Shown here: positions 1 to 9,100 of the stretch, in pieces
Layout of the letters: each line of letters begins with the position of its first letter
Numbering within the stretch: position 1 is the stretch's first letter
From: Aliamphritea hakodatensis
Lineage (GTDB): Bacteria > Pseudomonadota > Gammaproteobacteria > Pseudomonadales > Balneatricaceae
NCBI RefSeq assembly: GCF_024347195.1
Contig: NZ_AP025281.1
Location: 2,914,001 to 2,978,000 of the forward strand
DNA length: 64,000 nt
Direction: 5' to 3'
Made by a program: the position numbers and the translations under genes
The notes under the pieces: model-generated
The model's input: the letters and a program-made list of their open reading frames with translations, nothing else
Told to the model about the DNA's origin: nothing
Database searches by the model: none

Positions 1-966
1 GGTCTCCTGGCGACCTATGAAACAGCGGTACTGGAAGGCCGTAAACTTAACGGTGAGCTGGCAGAAATCAATGATGTTCTCGAACAGCTAAATCAACAAC
101 TGAATTCTCTGAACACAGATCTGGACACAGCCACAGACCAGCTGAGTTCAGCTGAACAGAGCGTAACGGATGCATTAGCAGATTTAAGTGCCGCTGAGCA
201 GACCCTTGCTGACGCGCAGCAATCTTTAACTGACGCCCAGGATTCTGTTACTGACGCCACTCACAGTGTGGAAACGGCTCGGCAATCCGTCTCTCAGGCA
301 GAAGAAACCGTTTCAGCGGCGGAGCAAACACTGGCTGATGCACAACAGTCACTGAATACAGCAGAGCAAGCACTGAGTGATCGCCAGCAATCATTGGCTG
401 ACGCAGAGTCAGCCTTATCCGCAGACCCGGAGAACGCGGACCTTCAGGAGGCCGTCAGCAGCGCTCAGACTGAATTAGACAGCGCACAAAACACTGTTAA
501 CAGCTCGGTCACTTCAGCGGATGCAGCTCAGTCAGAACTTGATACTGCAACCACCGGTCTGGCCAGTGCCGCATCAGCACTGGCTGATGCTCAGGACTCA
601 CTGACCAGCGCGCAAAACGACATAAGTGAAGCAGAAGCAAATATCGGAACAGCACAGTCCGGTGTTGAAACCGCCAGTGCCAACGTTGGCGTTGCTGACA
701 CAGAACTGGCTGACGCTCAGCAGGCAGTAGATACGCTTAATGAAGCAGTTGATGACAAAACCAGCGAAGTAACTGATACAACTGAACAGAAAGACACCGT
801 TGAAGAGGCAATTCAAACTCAGGCTGAAACCGAAGCAACAGCACTGGCAGAAGCCGCCAACAAGGAGGTTACCGATGAAGTAACCACCGCACTGAACGAC
901 TTACTGGGCATTTCTCCGCAAGACCCGACAGCCGAACAACCGACTGACGAAACACCGGACGTATAA
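1..966 (+). CDS. Coiled-coil repeat protein, C-terminal part (5' end outside window)
   Basis: The reading frame is open from the first base and stops at 964-966, so about 321 residues of the C-terminal part are visible and the true start lies outside the window. The sequence is a low-complexity, heptad-like run of Ala, Ser, Gln, Asp and Thr with repeated SAEQ/LADAQ/SLTDAQ units, ending in an acidic Pro/Thr-rich tail. There is no Cys and no recognisable catalytic motif. Such stretches form long alpha-helical coiled coils, in filament-like or surface-associated proteins; the function is unknown. A strong hairpin terminator follows directly. Confidence 0.75.
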   Translation, partial: GLLATYETAVLEGRKLNGELAEINDVLEQLNQQLNSLNTDLDTATDQLSSAEQSVTDALADLSAAEQTLADAQQSLTDAQDSVTDATHSVETARQSVSQAEETVSAAEQTLADAQQSLNTAEQALSDRQQSLADAESALSADPENADLQEAVSSAQTELDSAQNTVNSSVTSADAAQSELDTATTGLASAASALADAQDSLTSAQNDISEAEANIGTAQSGVETASANVGVADTELADAQQAVDTLNEAVDDKTSEVTDTTEQKDTVEEAIQTQAETEATALAEAANKEVTDEVTTALNDLLGISPQDPTAEQPTDETPDV

Positions 967-983
967 ACCGGACTGAACTTAAT

Positions 984-1010
984 AAGGGCCCGCTACACGG
1001 GCCCTTTTTT
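984..1010. terminator. Bidirectional rho-independent terminator
   Basis: A 9-bp perfect stem (AAGGGCCCG / CGGGCCCTT) with a 5-base loop is followed by T6 on the + strand and flanked by A residues on the other side. It sits between two convergent genes, so it probably serves both. Confidence 0.85.
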
Positions 1011-1821
1011 AGTGCTCCCGCTCCGCCTTTCGCAGTAATTCAATCACCTTGTTGTCAGGCTGATCGCACACTTGCTGGCGGCCCAAACAGAATGCATTCA
1101 GCGCAGACGCGGTTCGCGTCCCCCAGAGGCCATCAGCCGAACCGGGGGAGTAACCTTCCGCCCGCAGTCTGGACTGAATGTAAACAACCTGCATTCGCTT
1201 TTCTGCGGCAGCCACACTCAAGGGTTGCCAATGCTGAATATCTTTTCCCGCCTGCTCATATTCCCGGGGGTACTTCTGCTGCATGGTACTCAACAGCTGC
1301 TCCATATTCTGACGCCCATGCTGTTGTGCCAGCTTCAACCAGAAAACACCCTGCCGAATATCTTCAGGAACACCCAGGCCACGCAGGCGGCCAATCCCAT
1401 AAACAAACATGGCATTCACATCACCCTGAGATGCCGCCCGGCCTGTCCAATACATTCCCCAGCTTTTCTCCGCTGCTGCTCCCCTGCCATTAAGGTAGAT
1501 ATCACCCAGCTGATTCATCGCGGCGGCATGTCCCTGCAGGGCTGCCTGAGTAAACCAGTAACGGGCTTGCTGATAATCCTGTGCCACACCTCTGCCGGTA
1601 TAAAAACCGATACCGGCAAGATACTGTGCGGCCGCATGCCCCCTCTCTCCTGCCCGGATAAAGTCCCTGACGCCAGCGGCATAATCCTGTGGTCTGTCCG
1701 TTCCCTGGGTATAGGAAACACCGCGCTTGTACAGTGCTTCAGAGGATAAATCCTGATGACCGCCAAACCCTGTGCACCCCACCATTAACAGGGCAATGAA
1801 CGTTGAAATAATAATTCTCAT
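1009..1821 (-). CDS. Sel1-repeat lipoprotein with peptidoglycan-binding-like C-terminus
   Basis: Start chosen at the ATG at 1821 (MRIIIST), which has a GGAAG ribosome site; the longer upstream frame has no such site. Residues 1-16 form a lipoprotein signal ending in the lipobox MVGC, so the mature protein should be membrane-anchored. Four or so Sel1/TPR-like repeats follow (repeated A..G....A...LG..Y..GRGV patterns, for example YLAGIGFYTGRGV and NQLGDIYLNGRG). The C-terminal ~55 residues (QSRLRAEGYSPGSADGLWG) resemble a peptidoglycan-binding-1 fold. Sel1 proteins are usually adaptor/scaffold proteins for envelope or signalling complexes. The exact partner is unknown. Confidence 0.75.
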   Translation of the reverse strand: MRIIISTFIALLMVGCTGFGGHQDLSSEALYKRGVSYTQGTDRPQDYAAGVRDFIRAGERGHAAAQYLAGIGFYTGRGVAQDYQQARYWFTQAALQGHAAAMNQLGDIYLNGRGAAAEKSWGMYWTGRAASQGDVNAMFVYGIGRLRGLGVPEDIRQGVFWLKLAQQHGRQNMEQLLSTMQQKYPREYEQAGKDIQHWQPLSVAAAEKRMQVVYIQSRLRAEGYSPGSADGLWGTRTASALNAFCLGRQQVCDQPDNKVIELLRKAEREH

Positions 1822-2166
1822 GGTACTTCCACTACAGCTGATTCTAAGCAGGATTATAGCTTCTAACAGAGCCAGCCTGCGTTTTCCGGCCAGATAAGTT
1901 AACAAATACCGATACCTTTCACCTGACTCTGACCCACCACAAAACAGCCATGTTAGTCGAGTTATGACAAGCCTCTAATAACAACGGCTATCTTTCGATA
2001 ACCGGCCTGAACATCCTGAAAGCTTCCATGCGGTAATAGCAAGGCTATTGAACGGACTGCTATAACAAAGCCCATCGTTTCTTCAAAACTGACTTATCAA
2101 ACAAAATAACAGCAGGATGCTTTCGTCAACCGGATAAAATCAAATAGATTATTCGCGGCTACCAGG
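1822..2166. other. Intergenic, no gene seen
   Basis: No open frame with a ribosome site or family-like protein was found on either strand. It precedes the ~180-bp repeat block. Confidence 0.5.
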
Positions 2167-2660
2167 GCTATCGTCGCAAGCTCCGTTGTGGTCTCGCCTC
2201 GCTCGGCTTGACTGCCTTCGGCAGTTCTCATCTGCCAATGAATATCCACAGCGCAGAATGCAAAAAGTCCGCAGTGAATGCGGGCTTTTTCAGAATCCGG
2301 CAGGACTTGGCAGATTATTCCCGGCTTCGCTGCTCACCCCTTCGGGGCTATCGTCGCAGGCTCCGATGTGGTCTCGCTTCGCTCGGCTCGGCTGCCTTCG
2401 GCAGTTCTCATCTGCCAAAGAATTCACTTATCGCAGAATGCAAAAAGCCCGCTATAAAAGCGGGCTTTTTCAGAATTTTGGTAGGACCAGGCAGATTATT
2501 CCCGGCTTCGCCGTTCACCCCTTCGAGGCTATCGTCGCAGGTTCCTATTTGGTCTCGCTTCGCTCGGCTCGACTGCCTTCGGCAGTTCTCATCTGCCATA
2601 TCCCAGAACGCAAAAAGCCCGCAGTGAATGCGGGCTTTTTCAGAATTTTGGTAGGACTAC
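2167..2660. repeat. Three tandem ~180-bp intergenic repeat units with hairpins and tRNA-end scars
   Basis: The anchor GCTATCGTCGCA recurs at 2167, 2347 and 2528, giving periods of 180 and 181 bp. Each unit carries the palindrome-rich segment CTCGGCT..CTGCCTTCGGCAG, then a hairpin AAAAAGYCCGC...GCGGGCTTTTT, then CAGAATY..GGYAGGAC. The last motif matches the end of the tRNA-Val gene (the complement of GTCCTACCA), complete in the third unit where it becomes attL and degraded in the other two. The block is chromosomal and lies just outside attL, so it is what originally followed the tRNA gene. The hairpins can act as terminators. No transposase is associated. Confidence 0.75.
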
Positions 2661-2693
2661 CCAGATTCGAACTGGGGACCTCTACCATGTCAA
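2642..2693. other. attL, 52-bp core identical to attR
   Basis: The segment matches 53276..53327 base for base; the flanking bases differ on both sides. It carries the tRNA 3' end including the T arm and CCA and stops inside the anticodon stem-loop (GTTGAC... on the other strand). Only a tRNA fragment remains here; the intact gene is at the right end. Confidence 0.95.
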
Positions 2694-2803
2694 AGCGGCA
2701 GTCGTTAAGCTGTAAGGTATTGATATAAAGAGAATATAGCCTGTTTTTCTGTTACTCAAAACAGCTATATCCGTGGTAACTAAATCAATAACTTACGCTA
2801 CTA

Positions 2804-2812
2804 TTGGAAACT
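2804..2812. other. Candidate integrase arm site (attL side)
   Basis: TTGGAAACT occurs here about 110 bp inside the prophage from attL. The same word is repeated three times in tandem inside attR. A short word shared only by the two phage arms is what is expected of arm-type binding sites for a tyrosine recombinase. Confidence 0.5.
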
Positions 2813-2854
2813 CTAAACGCTGACTTAGCGCCACATTAGAAAGGAGATTTAAAA

Positions 2855-3040
2855 GTGGAAAGCGCGCTTCATCAATGGTTCTTTGGCGGCCTACTCTGCC
2901 TGGTACTTTCATTCATTGTTGTACATCTGGGCGGCGTGTTTCATCCCAGAAATCAGAATTGGACAACAGTATTCCTACTGGGAGCTGGCATGCCGATTGT
3001 GCTAAGTATTGTGTTTGGTATCATCGGTTGGATAGCGTAG
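2855..3040 (+). CDS. Small two-helix membrane protein
   Basis: A 61-residue protein starting at GTG 2855, supported by the ribosome site AAGGAG eight bases upstream. Residues ~9-27 and ~39-59 are hydrophobic and form two membrane helices joined by a short polar loop (HPRNQN). It is the first gene inside attL and lies 123 bp upstream of the RloA-like gene on the same strand, so it might be co-transcribed with the defence pair. No family is recognised. A role as membrane effector, or as an ordinary prophage end gene, cannot be decided. Confidence 0.6.
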   Translation: MESALHQWFFGGLLCLVLSFIVVHLGGVFHPRNQNWTTVFLLGAGMPIVLSIVFGIIGWIA

Positions 3041-3163
3041 CAATTTACCTGATGTTAAAAGATCTGAAGCAGCTCTATCAGAAACGCTAAAACAGCAATA
3101 TAGGTTGTTTATTTGCACAAATAATGCAAAAATCGACAGAAATACCCCCTTTTAGGTGCTATC

Positions 3164-4405
3164 ATGCTCTTAGAATTTAGAGTTACTAACTTTCGATCTA
3201 TTAAAGATGAAGCAGTCCTCAATCTTTCTGCTTCAAAAGATAAAACTTTTATCGATAGTAATACTCTTAATACCGATATCAAATCTATCCCGAAACTCCT
3301 CAGCTGTACTGCACTGTATGGAGCAAACGCAAGTGGAAAATCTAACCTCATTTATGCATTAGATTTTTTTAAATCAGCTGTAATTCAGTCTGCAACACAA
3401 CCTCCTAGTAAGCAAATTAATGTTAGCCCCTTCAAACTAGCAGCCGAATGTATATCTTCCCCTTCAGAATTTGAAATAACATTCATTAAAAATAAAGTTC
3501 GATATCAATACGGCTTTAATGTTACGAAAGAACGTGTAGTTGAAGAATGGCTCTATGTTTATAAGACATCAAAGCCTCAGCATTGGTTTACCAGAACTTT
3601 TAATAGTACCACTCAAGACTATGATTATTACTTTGGGCCAAATATCACAGGTCAAAAGGACTTATGGAAACGATCTACTAGACATAACGTACTATTTCTT
3701 TCTGCTGCAGTTCAATTCAACAGTGAACAATTAAAAGAAGTCTATGATTTCTTTGAAAATGATATGGTTATTTATAATAGCTACTCGGTTCCAAATGATG
3801 AATTCACTTTAATAGCTTTAAGTGATGATAAATCAAAAAAAATAGTTAAAGACTTTCTAAGAAATTCAGACTTAAGTATTGAAAACGTTACTATTGTCAA
3901 GAAAAAAGGAAGATCTCAAAAAATACAATTTAACGAAACAGGTGCTCCTGAGATAACATCTGAAGAAACCGAGTTTGCTCTTCCTGTCTTTCATAAAAAA
4001 AATGATCATATGGAAGCCACATTTGAACTAAGTGAAGAGTCGATGGGGACTCAGCGTCTTTTTTCTTTAGCCGGCCCTCTTCTTGATATTTTTGAATCCG
4101 GAAAAGTCCTTATATATGACGAGCTCGATACAAGCCTACATACTCTTATGGCTAAACGGATTATAAAACTATTTTATAGTAAGACAGTTAATAATAATTC
4201 TGCGCAGTTAATTTTTACTACTCACGATACAAGCCTTTTAGATAAAAAGCTATTTCGTAGAGATCAAATTTGGTTTATCGAAAAAAATGATCAGCACGCT
4301 TCTGAACTTTACCCTCTCCTTGATTTTAGCCCTAGGAAAGGTGAGGACTTAGAAACTGGCTATTTAATTGGCAGATACGGTGCTATTCCGTTTTTTCAGG
4401 AATAA
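3164..4405 (+). CDS. rloA: RloA/AbiLi-like AAA (ABC-type) ATPase, defence
   Basis: A 413-residue ATPase of the AAA_15/AAA_21 OLD-like class. It begins with the class-typical FRVTNFRSIKDE, then Walker A GANASGKS at 53-60, an ABC-signature-like ESMGTQRLFSL near 290, Walker B with D319-E320, and a histidine switch TTHD (H354). The neighbouring gene encodes an RloB protein, so the two form an RloA-RloB pair; AbiL of lactococci has the same layout and causes abortive infection. The ATPase is expected to sense infection and control the nuclease partner. The ribosome site is AGGTG. An inverted repeat TTTGCA-N7-TGCAAA at 3112-3130 lies in the presumed promoter. The DNA is markedly AT-rich compared with phage genes, which suggests recent acquisition. 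Confidence 0.85.
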   Translation: MLLEFRVTNFRSIKDEAVLNLSASKDKTFIDSNTLNTDIKSIPKLLSCTALYGANASGKSNLIYALDFFKSAVIQSATQPPSKQINVSPFKLAAECISSPSEFEITFIKNKVRYQYGFNVTKERVVEEWLYVYKTSKPQHWFTRTFNSTTQDYDYYFGPNITGQKDLWKRSTRHNVLFLSAAVQFNSEQLKEVYDFFENDMVIYNSYSVPNDEFTLIALSDDKSKKIVKDFLRNSDLSIENVTIVKKKGRSQKIQFNETGAPEITSEETEFALPVFHKKNDHMEATFELSEESMGTQRLFSLAGPLLDIFESGKVLIYDELDTSLHTLMAKRIIKLFYSKTVNNNSAQLIFTTHDTSLLDKKLFRRDQIWFIEKNDQHASELYPLLDFSPRKGEDLETGYLIGRYGAIPFFQE

Positions 4406-4423
4406 AATCATAAGGAATTGAAA

Positions 4424-5107
4424 ATGGGAAAGGATAATCAGCCTAAAATACGCCAAGCAAAGAAATTTCAAAGAAAACAAGGCAGTAGATTAACTGCAGA
4501 TAGAGTTTTAATCGTAACGGAAGGAAAAGAGACTGAGCCAAACTACTTCTTAGAAATCAGGCGTGACCTGCGGCTTCAAACGACTAGTGTTTCAATTTTA
4601 AAAGGTAAATATGGTACATGTCCCAAGCAAGTTGTAGAGTATGCTTATGATCTTTTCCTAAAAGGTGACTCTGATACAGACATTCAGCCAAAAGCATTTG
4701 AAAAGATTTATGCGGTTATAGATAGAGATGATCACGCACACTACCATACTGCCTTGCAACTCGCAGAAAATATAAATAATAAAAAACTGTTAAATGACAA
4801 GAAAGTACCTATTGAGTTTTCAGTAATTCCTTCTATTCCTAATTTTGAAATATGGCTGCTCTTACACTTTGAAAATAGACAAACGATGATGCCAAAAGAA
4901 GATGTCTATGCTGCATTATCCCATCATATTGACAATTACGAAAAAGGTAACCAAAACCACTATTCCATCACTAAACGATGGTTAGACATAGCTATTGAAC
5001 GAGCTGAGTCACTAGCTAAAGAAAATACATTCTGGACAGGATGTGATCTCTATACGGACATACACTTAATAGTAAAACTTCTCTTGAGCTTTAAAAATAA
5101 AAATTAA
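4424..5107 (+). CDS. rloB: RloB/AbiLii-like Toprim-type nuclease, defence
   Basis: Start chosen at ATG 4424 because AAGGA sits seven bases upstream; a TTG two codons earlier is less likely. The 227-residue product has a basic N-terminus, then VLIVTEGKETEPNYF with the acidic E33, and YAVIDRDDHAHY with D100-R-D102. E...DxD is the metal-binding signature of Toprim-like folds and is conserved in the RloB family. It lies 18 bp after the ATPase gene, with the same AT-rich composition, so the two form one operon. The expected activity is a nuclease acting on nucleic acid, possibly tRNA, when the ATPase is triggered; the target is not known from sequence. Confidence 0.82.
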   Translation: MGKDNQPKIRQAKKFQRKQGSRLTADRVLIVTEGKETEPNYFLEIRRDLRLQTTSVSILKGKYGTCPKQVVEYAYDLFLKGDSDTDIQPKAFEKIYAVIDRDDHAHYHTALQLAENINNKKLLNDKKVPIEFSVIPSIPNFEIWLLLHFENRQTMMPKEDVYAALSHHIDNYEKGNQNHYSITKRWLDIAIERAESLAKENTFWTGCDLYTDIHLIVKLLLSFKNKN

Positions 5108-5181
5108 CGTAAAATATACAAAATCATTTATAACCTATTTTTTAAACAAAGAACATCTAGAAATAAAATCAACATTATAAA

Positions 5182-5856
5182 TCAACTTCTTATTCTCATA
5201 TAAAAACTAACATCTTTATTCCTAGGAATACAAAACACCCATTTTTCAAATTCATTATTCATAATGCTTTTAACTCTTATTCTCATGTCAAGAAATTCAA
5301 TTTTTTCTGCAACGTCTTGCGCAGACTCAAGTAAAGGCTTCTCAGCATTAGAGCCTAAAGCATAGCCAGGACTACAAAAAAGGATTTCTAAATCCTTATG
5401 ATGGTGTATACCATTTTTCTCGAGATATTCAATCACCTTGAAAGGCTCTTCTGTTTTAAGTACTTCCTCTGAATCGACAGTCTTAACTATATATAAAACA
5501 CTGTTAATAATGGCGATCCCATTCCCAGAATTTTTTAGCTTTGTTTGAAATACTTTATCAGACAGTCCACTTTCTGATTTGACATTTGACCTATATTCAT
5601 AATTAATTAAAGGTTTTGAACTCAAACAAAAGTTTCTTACCGCAAAGACAGTGCCTAATAAGAGAACATATACTGTTATTGTTTTATCTAAAGAAAATGG
5701 AAGCACAAAACTGTTACAAAAAAAACCGTACTCATAACCTATTTGATATATCAAAGAAATAGTAAAAATGAGAATCAAGGCCAACATTATATTTGGCTTT
5801 AAAATACTTCTAATTAATTCTTTCTGAGGGCCAGAATGTCCAAATTTTTCTTTCAT
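5182..5856 (-). CDS. Two-TM membrane protein with soluble C-terminal domain, unknown
   Basis: Start set at ATG 5856, one base after the stop of the cupin gene, giving 224 residues; a GTG at 5877 is an overlapping alternative. Hydrophobic segments near residues 21-42 and 57-75 span the membrane, followed by ~140 soluble residues containing a LKNSGNGIAIINSV beta-type motif often seen in membrane-tethered accessory proteins. It is AT-rich like the RloAB genes but transcribed in the opposite direction, convergent with them. With the cupin gene it forms a two-gene operon behind its own promoter. No homologous family is recognised. Given the place, it is a candidate defence or superinfection-exclusion gene. 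Confidence 0.6.
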   Translation of the reverse strand: MKEKFGHSGPQKELIRSILKPNIMLALILIFTISLIYQIGYEYGFFCNSFVLPFSLDKTITVYVLLLGTVFAVRNFCLSSKPLINYEYRSNVKSESGLSDKVFQTKLKNSGNGIAIINSVLYIVKTVDSEEVLKTEEPFKVIEYLEKNGIHHHKDLEILFCSPGYALGSNAEKPLLESAQDVAEKIEFLDMRIRVKSIMNNEFEKWVFCIPRNKDVSFYMRIRS

Positions 5857-5857
5857 A

Positions 5858-6079
5858 TCATGAATTTTTATGGCCACAACTAACTAACAGCATCTCTTGG
5901 CTAATATTTTCAAACGAATGAGGTGTATCTGCTGGAACGCTGATAAGCTCACCCATGTTCATCACGAACGTCTGAGTACCTACCTTCACACGGGCAACTC
6001 CTTGTAATATCTCACTTGTACTTTCGTGATCATGTGTATGTTGAAAATAATCACCAACAGGTATAGAAATCGTTACCAT
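5858..6079 (-). CDS. Small single-domain cupin
   Basis: The start at ATG 6079 has AAGGAG nine bases before it; the GTG at 6115 has none. The 73-residue product is one cupin barrel. Motif 1 is seen as the HTHDHE cluster, with metal ligands of the usual H-x-H type plus Glu, and motif 2 as PADTPHSF, supplying the last His. Cupins of this size bind small ligands or a metal ion or act as regulators. It is followed one base later by the membrane-protein gene, so the two are translationally linked. The substrate is unknown. Confidence 0.72.
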   Translation of the reverse strand: MVTISIPVGDYFQHTHDHESTSEILQGVARVKVGTQTFVMNMGELISVPADTPHSFENISQEMLLVSCGHKNS

Positions 6080-6127
6080 AACAACTAGCTCCTTAATAGA
6101 TATAGGCTTCCGCACTATTCGGCTTAA

Positions 6128-6156
6128 TAATTAGCAGATACATAATGTAATTTCAA
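6128..6156 (-). promoter_or_regulatory. Sigma70-type promoter for the cupin operon
   Basis: On the minus strand TTGAAA (6156-6151) and TAATTA (6133-6128) are separated by exactly 17 bp. It lies between the stop of the 2,673-aa gene and the cupin start, so this cargo operon need not depend on late phage transcription. Confidence 0.5.
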
Positions 6157-6169
6157 GCCGCATTACCTG

Positions 6170-9100
6170 CTATCTCTTCTCAACCTTTTTAATCATCGCC
6201 ACCTGAATAATATTTCTCTGCTTCAGAATGATATCCAGTCGCTGACGCTTTTCCGTTGCAGAAAGCTTGTTGTTTCGCTGAATTAGCTTAGACCGGGTAT
6301 TCAGTTTGCTCAGCGTCTTGTTCGCTTTGTTAAGCACTGCCCGCAACCGTAACTTATTGCCATTTTCAGCAGCCAGTTCAGCTGCTGCAGCTTCCTCCCC
6401 CATCTTCCTCAGATGCTTGATATCAGCATATACCCGGTTCGTCTCCCGCAGCGCATCGTAAAACTCTGTGCCATAGCGGGTGTAACTGGGGTTGCTGGTA
6501 TCACGGAAGAACCGACGAATCGGCTGGTGCTCGGTCCAGTCTTTGGCCGGATCTTCGTGGCCCCGGGCTTGCTTGCTGATAATATCAACCGTAGTGGCAC
6601 CCATGGTGCCGACCCAGCCAAGATACTGCTGTATCAGATAATCAGCCTGCACCGGGCTAATCACCAGGTTTTCACTGACCTTTCCGACCGTGCTATCCAG
6701 CGCCCGGGAAATGTATTTGGCACCATCCGTGGTATTGGTCCGGTACCGGTTAACCTTACTCAGCCGGTCCATACCCATTGTTTCAATGTCCCGGCCGGTG
6801 AAGCTGCTCTTATTGGCATACACATCCAGCACCGGCTTAAACATCTGCGGCACCGGGTTGAATGCAAAGGTATCGGTTACCACATGCCCCATCCGTTCCA
6901 GGAACAGCTTGCCATCTTTGGTATCGTCAACCATCTGTTCAAGCCCCCGCTCCGCAACCGTGGCAATCGCGCCGATCTCGAAAGGCTTAGGGATGAAATA
7001 GGCTGAATCACCGACACGAACAAACCAGTACATATCACGCTGCCAGTCTTCCAGCTTCTGGAATTCTTCATCGTCCTTGTTGTGAAGGTACAGCGCAATA
7101 CTGGCCGCCGTCAGTGCCCCGGTAACAATAGCAAAGCGCTGGGCTGCCTGCTTATCGGTCATACTGGCCGCTTCCCCGCCGAGCATTTGCTTAATCACAT
7201 TCACAGTGGGTTTTACGCCACCGCGGTACATGCGATCCAGACCGATCAGTCGGGCATTCAGGAACGGCACGGTATCCACCAGAAAGCGGACTGCCGGCCA
7301 AGCGCCGTGACTACTGAAGTCCATCAAATCCCGAGCCTGAAACGCGGCATACAGCTCCCCTTTTTCAAGGTTCTGCTTATACATCGATGTCCGGTTAGCG
7401 TTTTCCGCTGCGTCACCAAAGCCAGAATAGAAGTCCCATGCCTGACGGATCATGCCGGGCACGTCCTTCGGGTCGCGCAAAACCTTCGCGCCCTTTATTG
7501 TCCGCTCAAGCTCAGCATGCAGCGCGTCCGCATCACCGGAGCCGTACACATGCCCGAAGCTAAAAGAAGCGCCCGTAGCCATCATCTGGCCTTTCAGCTT
7601 ACCTTTGTGCACCGGTGAACCGTAATCCTTCAGGCCGCCGGCAAAGTTCTTGAAGCCGTTATAGCTTAAGTTGCCAATGGCCATGGCATGCAACGTATCC
7701 CGGATACCGTTGGCAACCATGAACTGAGGTGACGATGTGATAAAACTGGTGAAGACCCGCTTAAATGAACGCATCAGCTTCCGGGAAAATGTACTGGTGG
7801 CCGGGTCGTTCAGCGATGTAAGCGACTCAAACACCAATGGATCACTGATGTTATACCAGCGCTTTTCACCGCCCTCTAATACAAAGGTCGATGCCTTCTT
7901 ATCCCGGGCAGACTCGCTGGTCTGTTCAGCAATACCGACTTTCATCGCATTATCGATTGCCTGACTGGCCGCATTGTTTTTCAACGATGAAGACAGCAGA
8001 TGCTGAAAGTTAAGCAGCGTATTTTCCAGCAGGTCATTCAGTTCCTGACTACCGCCCTTCAGCTTTTTGTAAGCCTGCTGACGTGACAGGCCACCTGACA
8101 TCCGGGGGCCGTTAACATCCTGCTCTTCCATTACCCGGTAGAATGGCACGTAGAATTCGTCCTTCCACATGTCATAGTTACTCTCAGAGATAATGCCAGC
8201 TTCCTGAGCAATCTTTAACACGTCATCCCGGTACTGCTGAAACTCTGCAAAGACCTCTTCATACAAGGCTTCTCGCTGCTTGCCTTCAGCGGTTTCACCT
8301 TTATTCAGGTCGATGCTGGCGGCAATCTCCTCTTCCGTAAACAGGTTCTCCCGGCCTTCAGCAGACAGCTTTGCTGAACGGTTGGCAGCAATCCAGCCCA
8401 TGAACCGCTCCACTTCTGAGCCAGATCCCAGCTTTGACAGAACGCCCATTAAGCCACCGGATTCATCCTGATCATTCTGCAGCTGAATCACACCATCAGA
8501 AAATCGGATACGACCAAAGCTCATCAGCGCCGATAAAGCACCGTCCGCCGCATGGCTCATCTTGGCCAGCACCCATGAACTCATCCGGGTGTTATTCTCA
8601 ACAACCTCTTCACCCTGCGCCTGCTTATCCAGCTCGAACAAAGCAGCATACCGATCAATCATGCCCTGGCGAACTTTCAGCCCGCCCCGGTCCAGCGCTT
8701 CGGCTATACGGTCTTTGATTCGCTGCGCGGTGGTTTTCGGCGCAATCTTACCCAGGAACGAAGTCTGATCTTCGTTCAGATCAGCAAATTGTTCGGCTGC
8801 CCGGGAGCGGCTTTTACGGGAAAACATTGGCTGGCCGTCATCTTCACGGTTATGCTTTTTGACAACATCAGATTTGAAGAGTATCTTTCCTTTCAGGCCC
8901 TGACCACGAACACCTCGGTGTTCATGAGCGATTGTTGCTCCACTGTGGCGGCCTTCAATGGAAGCCTTGGCATTAGTCAGGGCTTCTTTGTTTCTAGCGT
9001 ACAGAACCCGACTGCCCGCTATCTCAGTCGCTAAGCGATTATTCCCATCAATTCCGTTATGATGATTCTTGGGAGTAACTGTTTTGATAATACCGTCCTG

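Noticed and set aside
2167..2660. Repeat block as a CRISPR array
   Set aside because: Units are ~180 bp, similar along their whole length and contain hairpins; there are no short repeats with unique spacers and no cas genes.
2186..2728. 180-codon + strand frame across the repeat block and attL
   Set aside because: It reads through tandem repeats, hairpins and the tRNA fragment; the repeats give repeated peptide, not a real protein.
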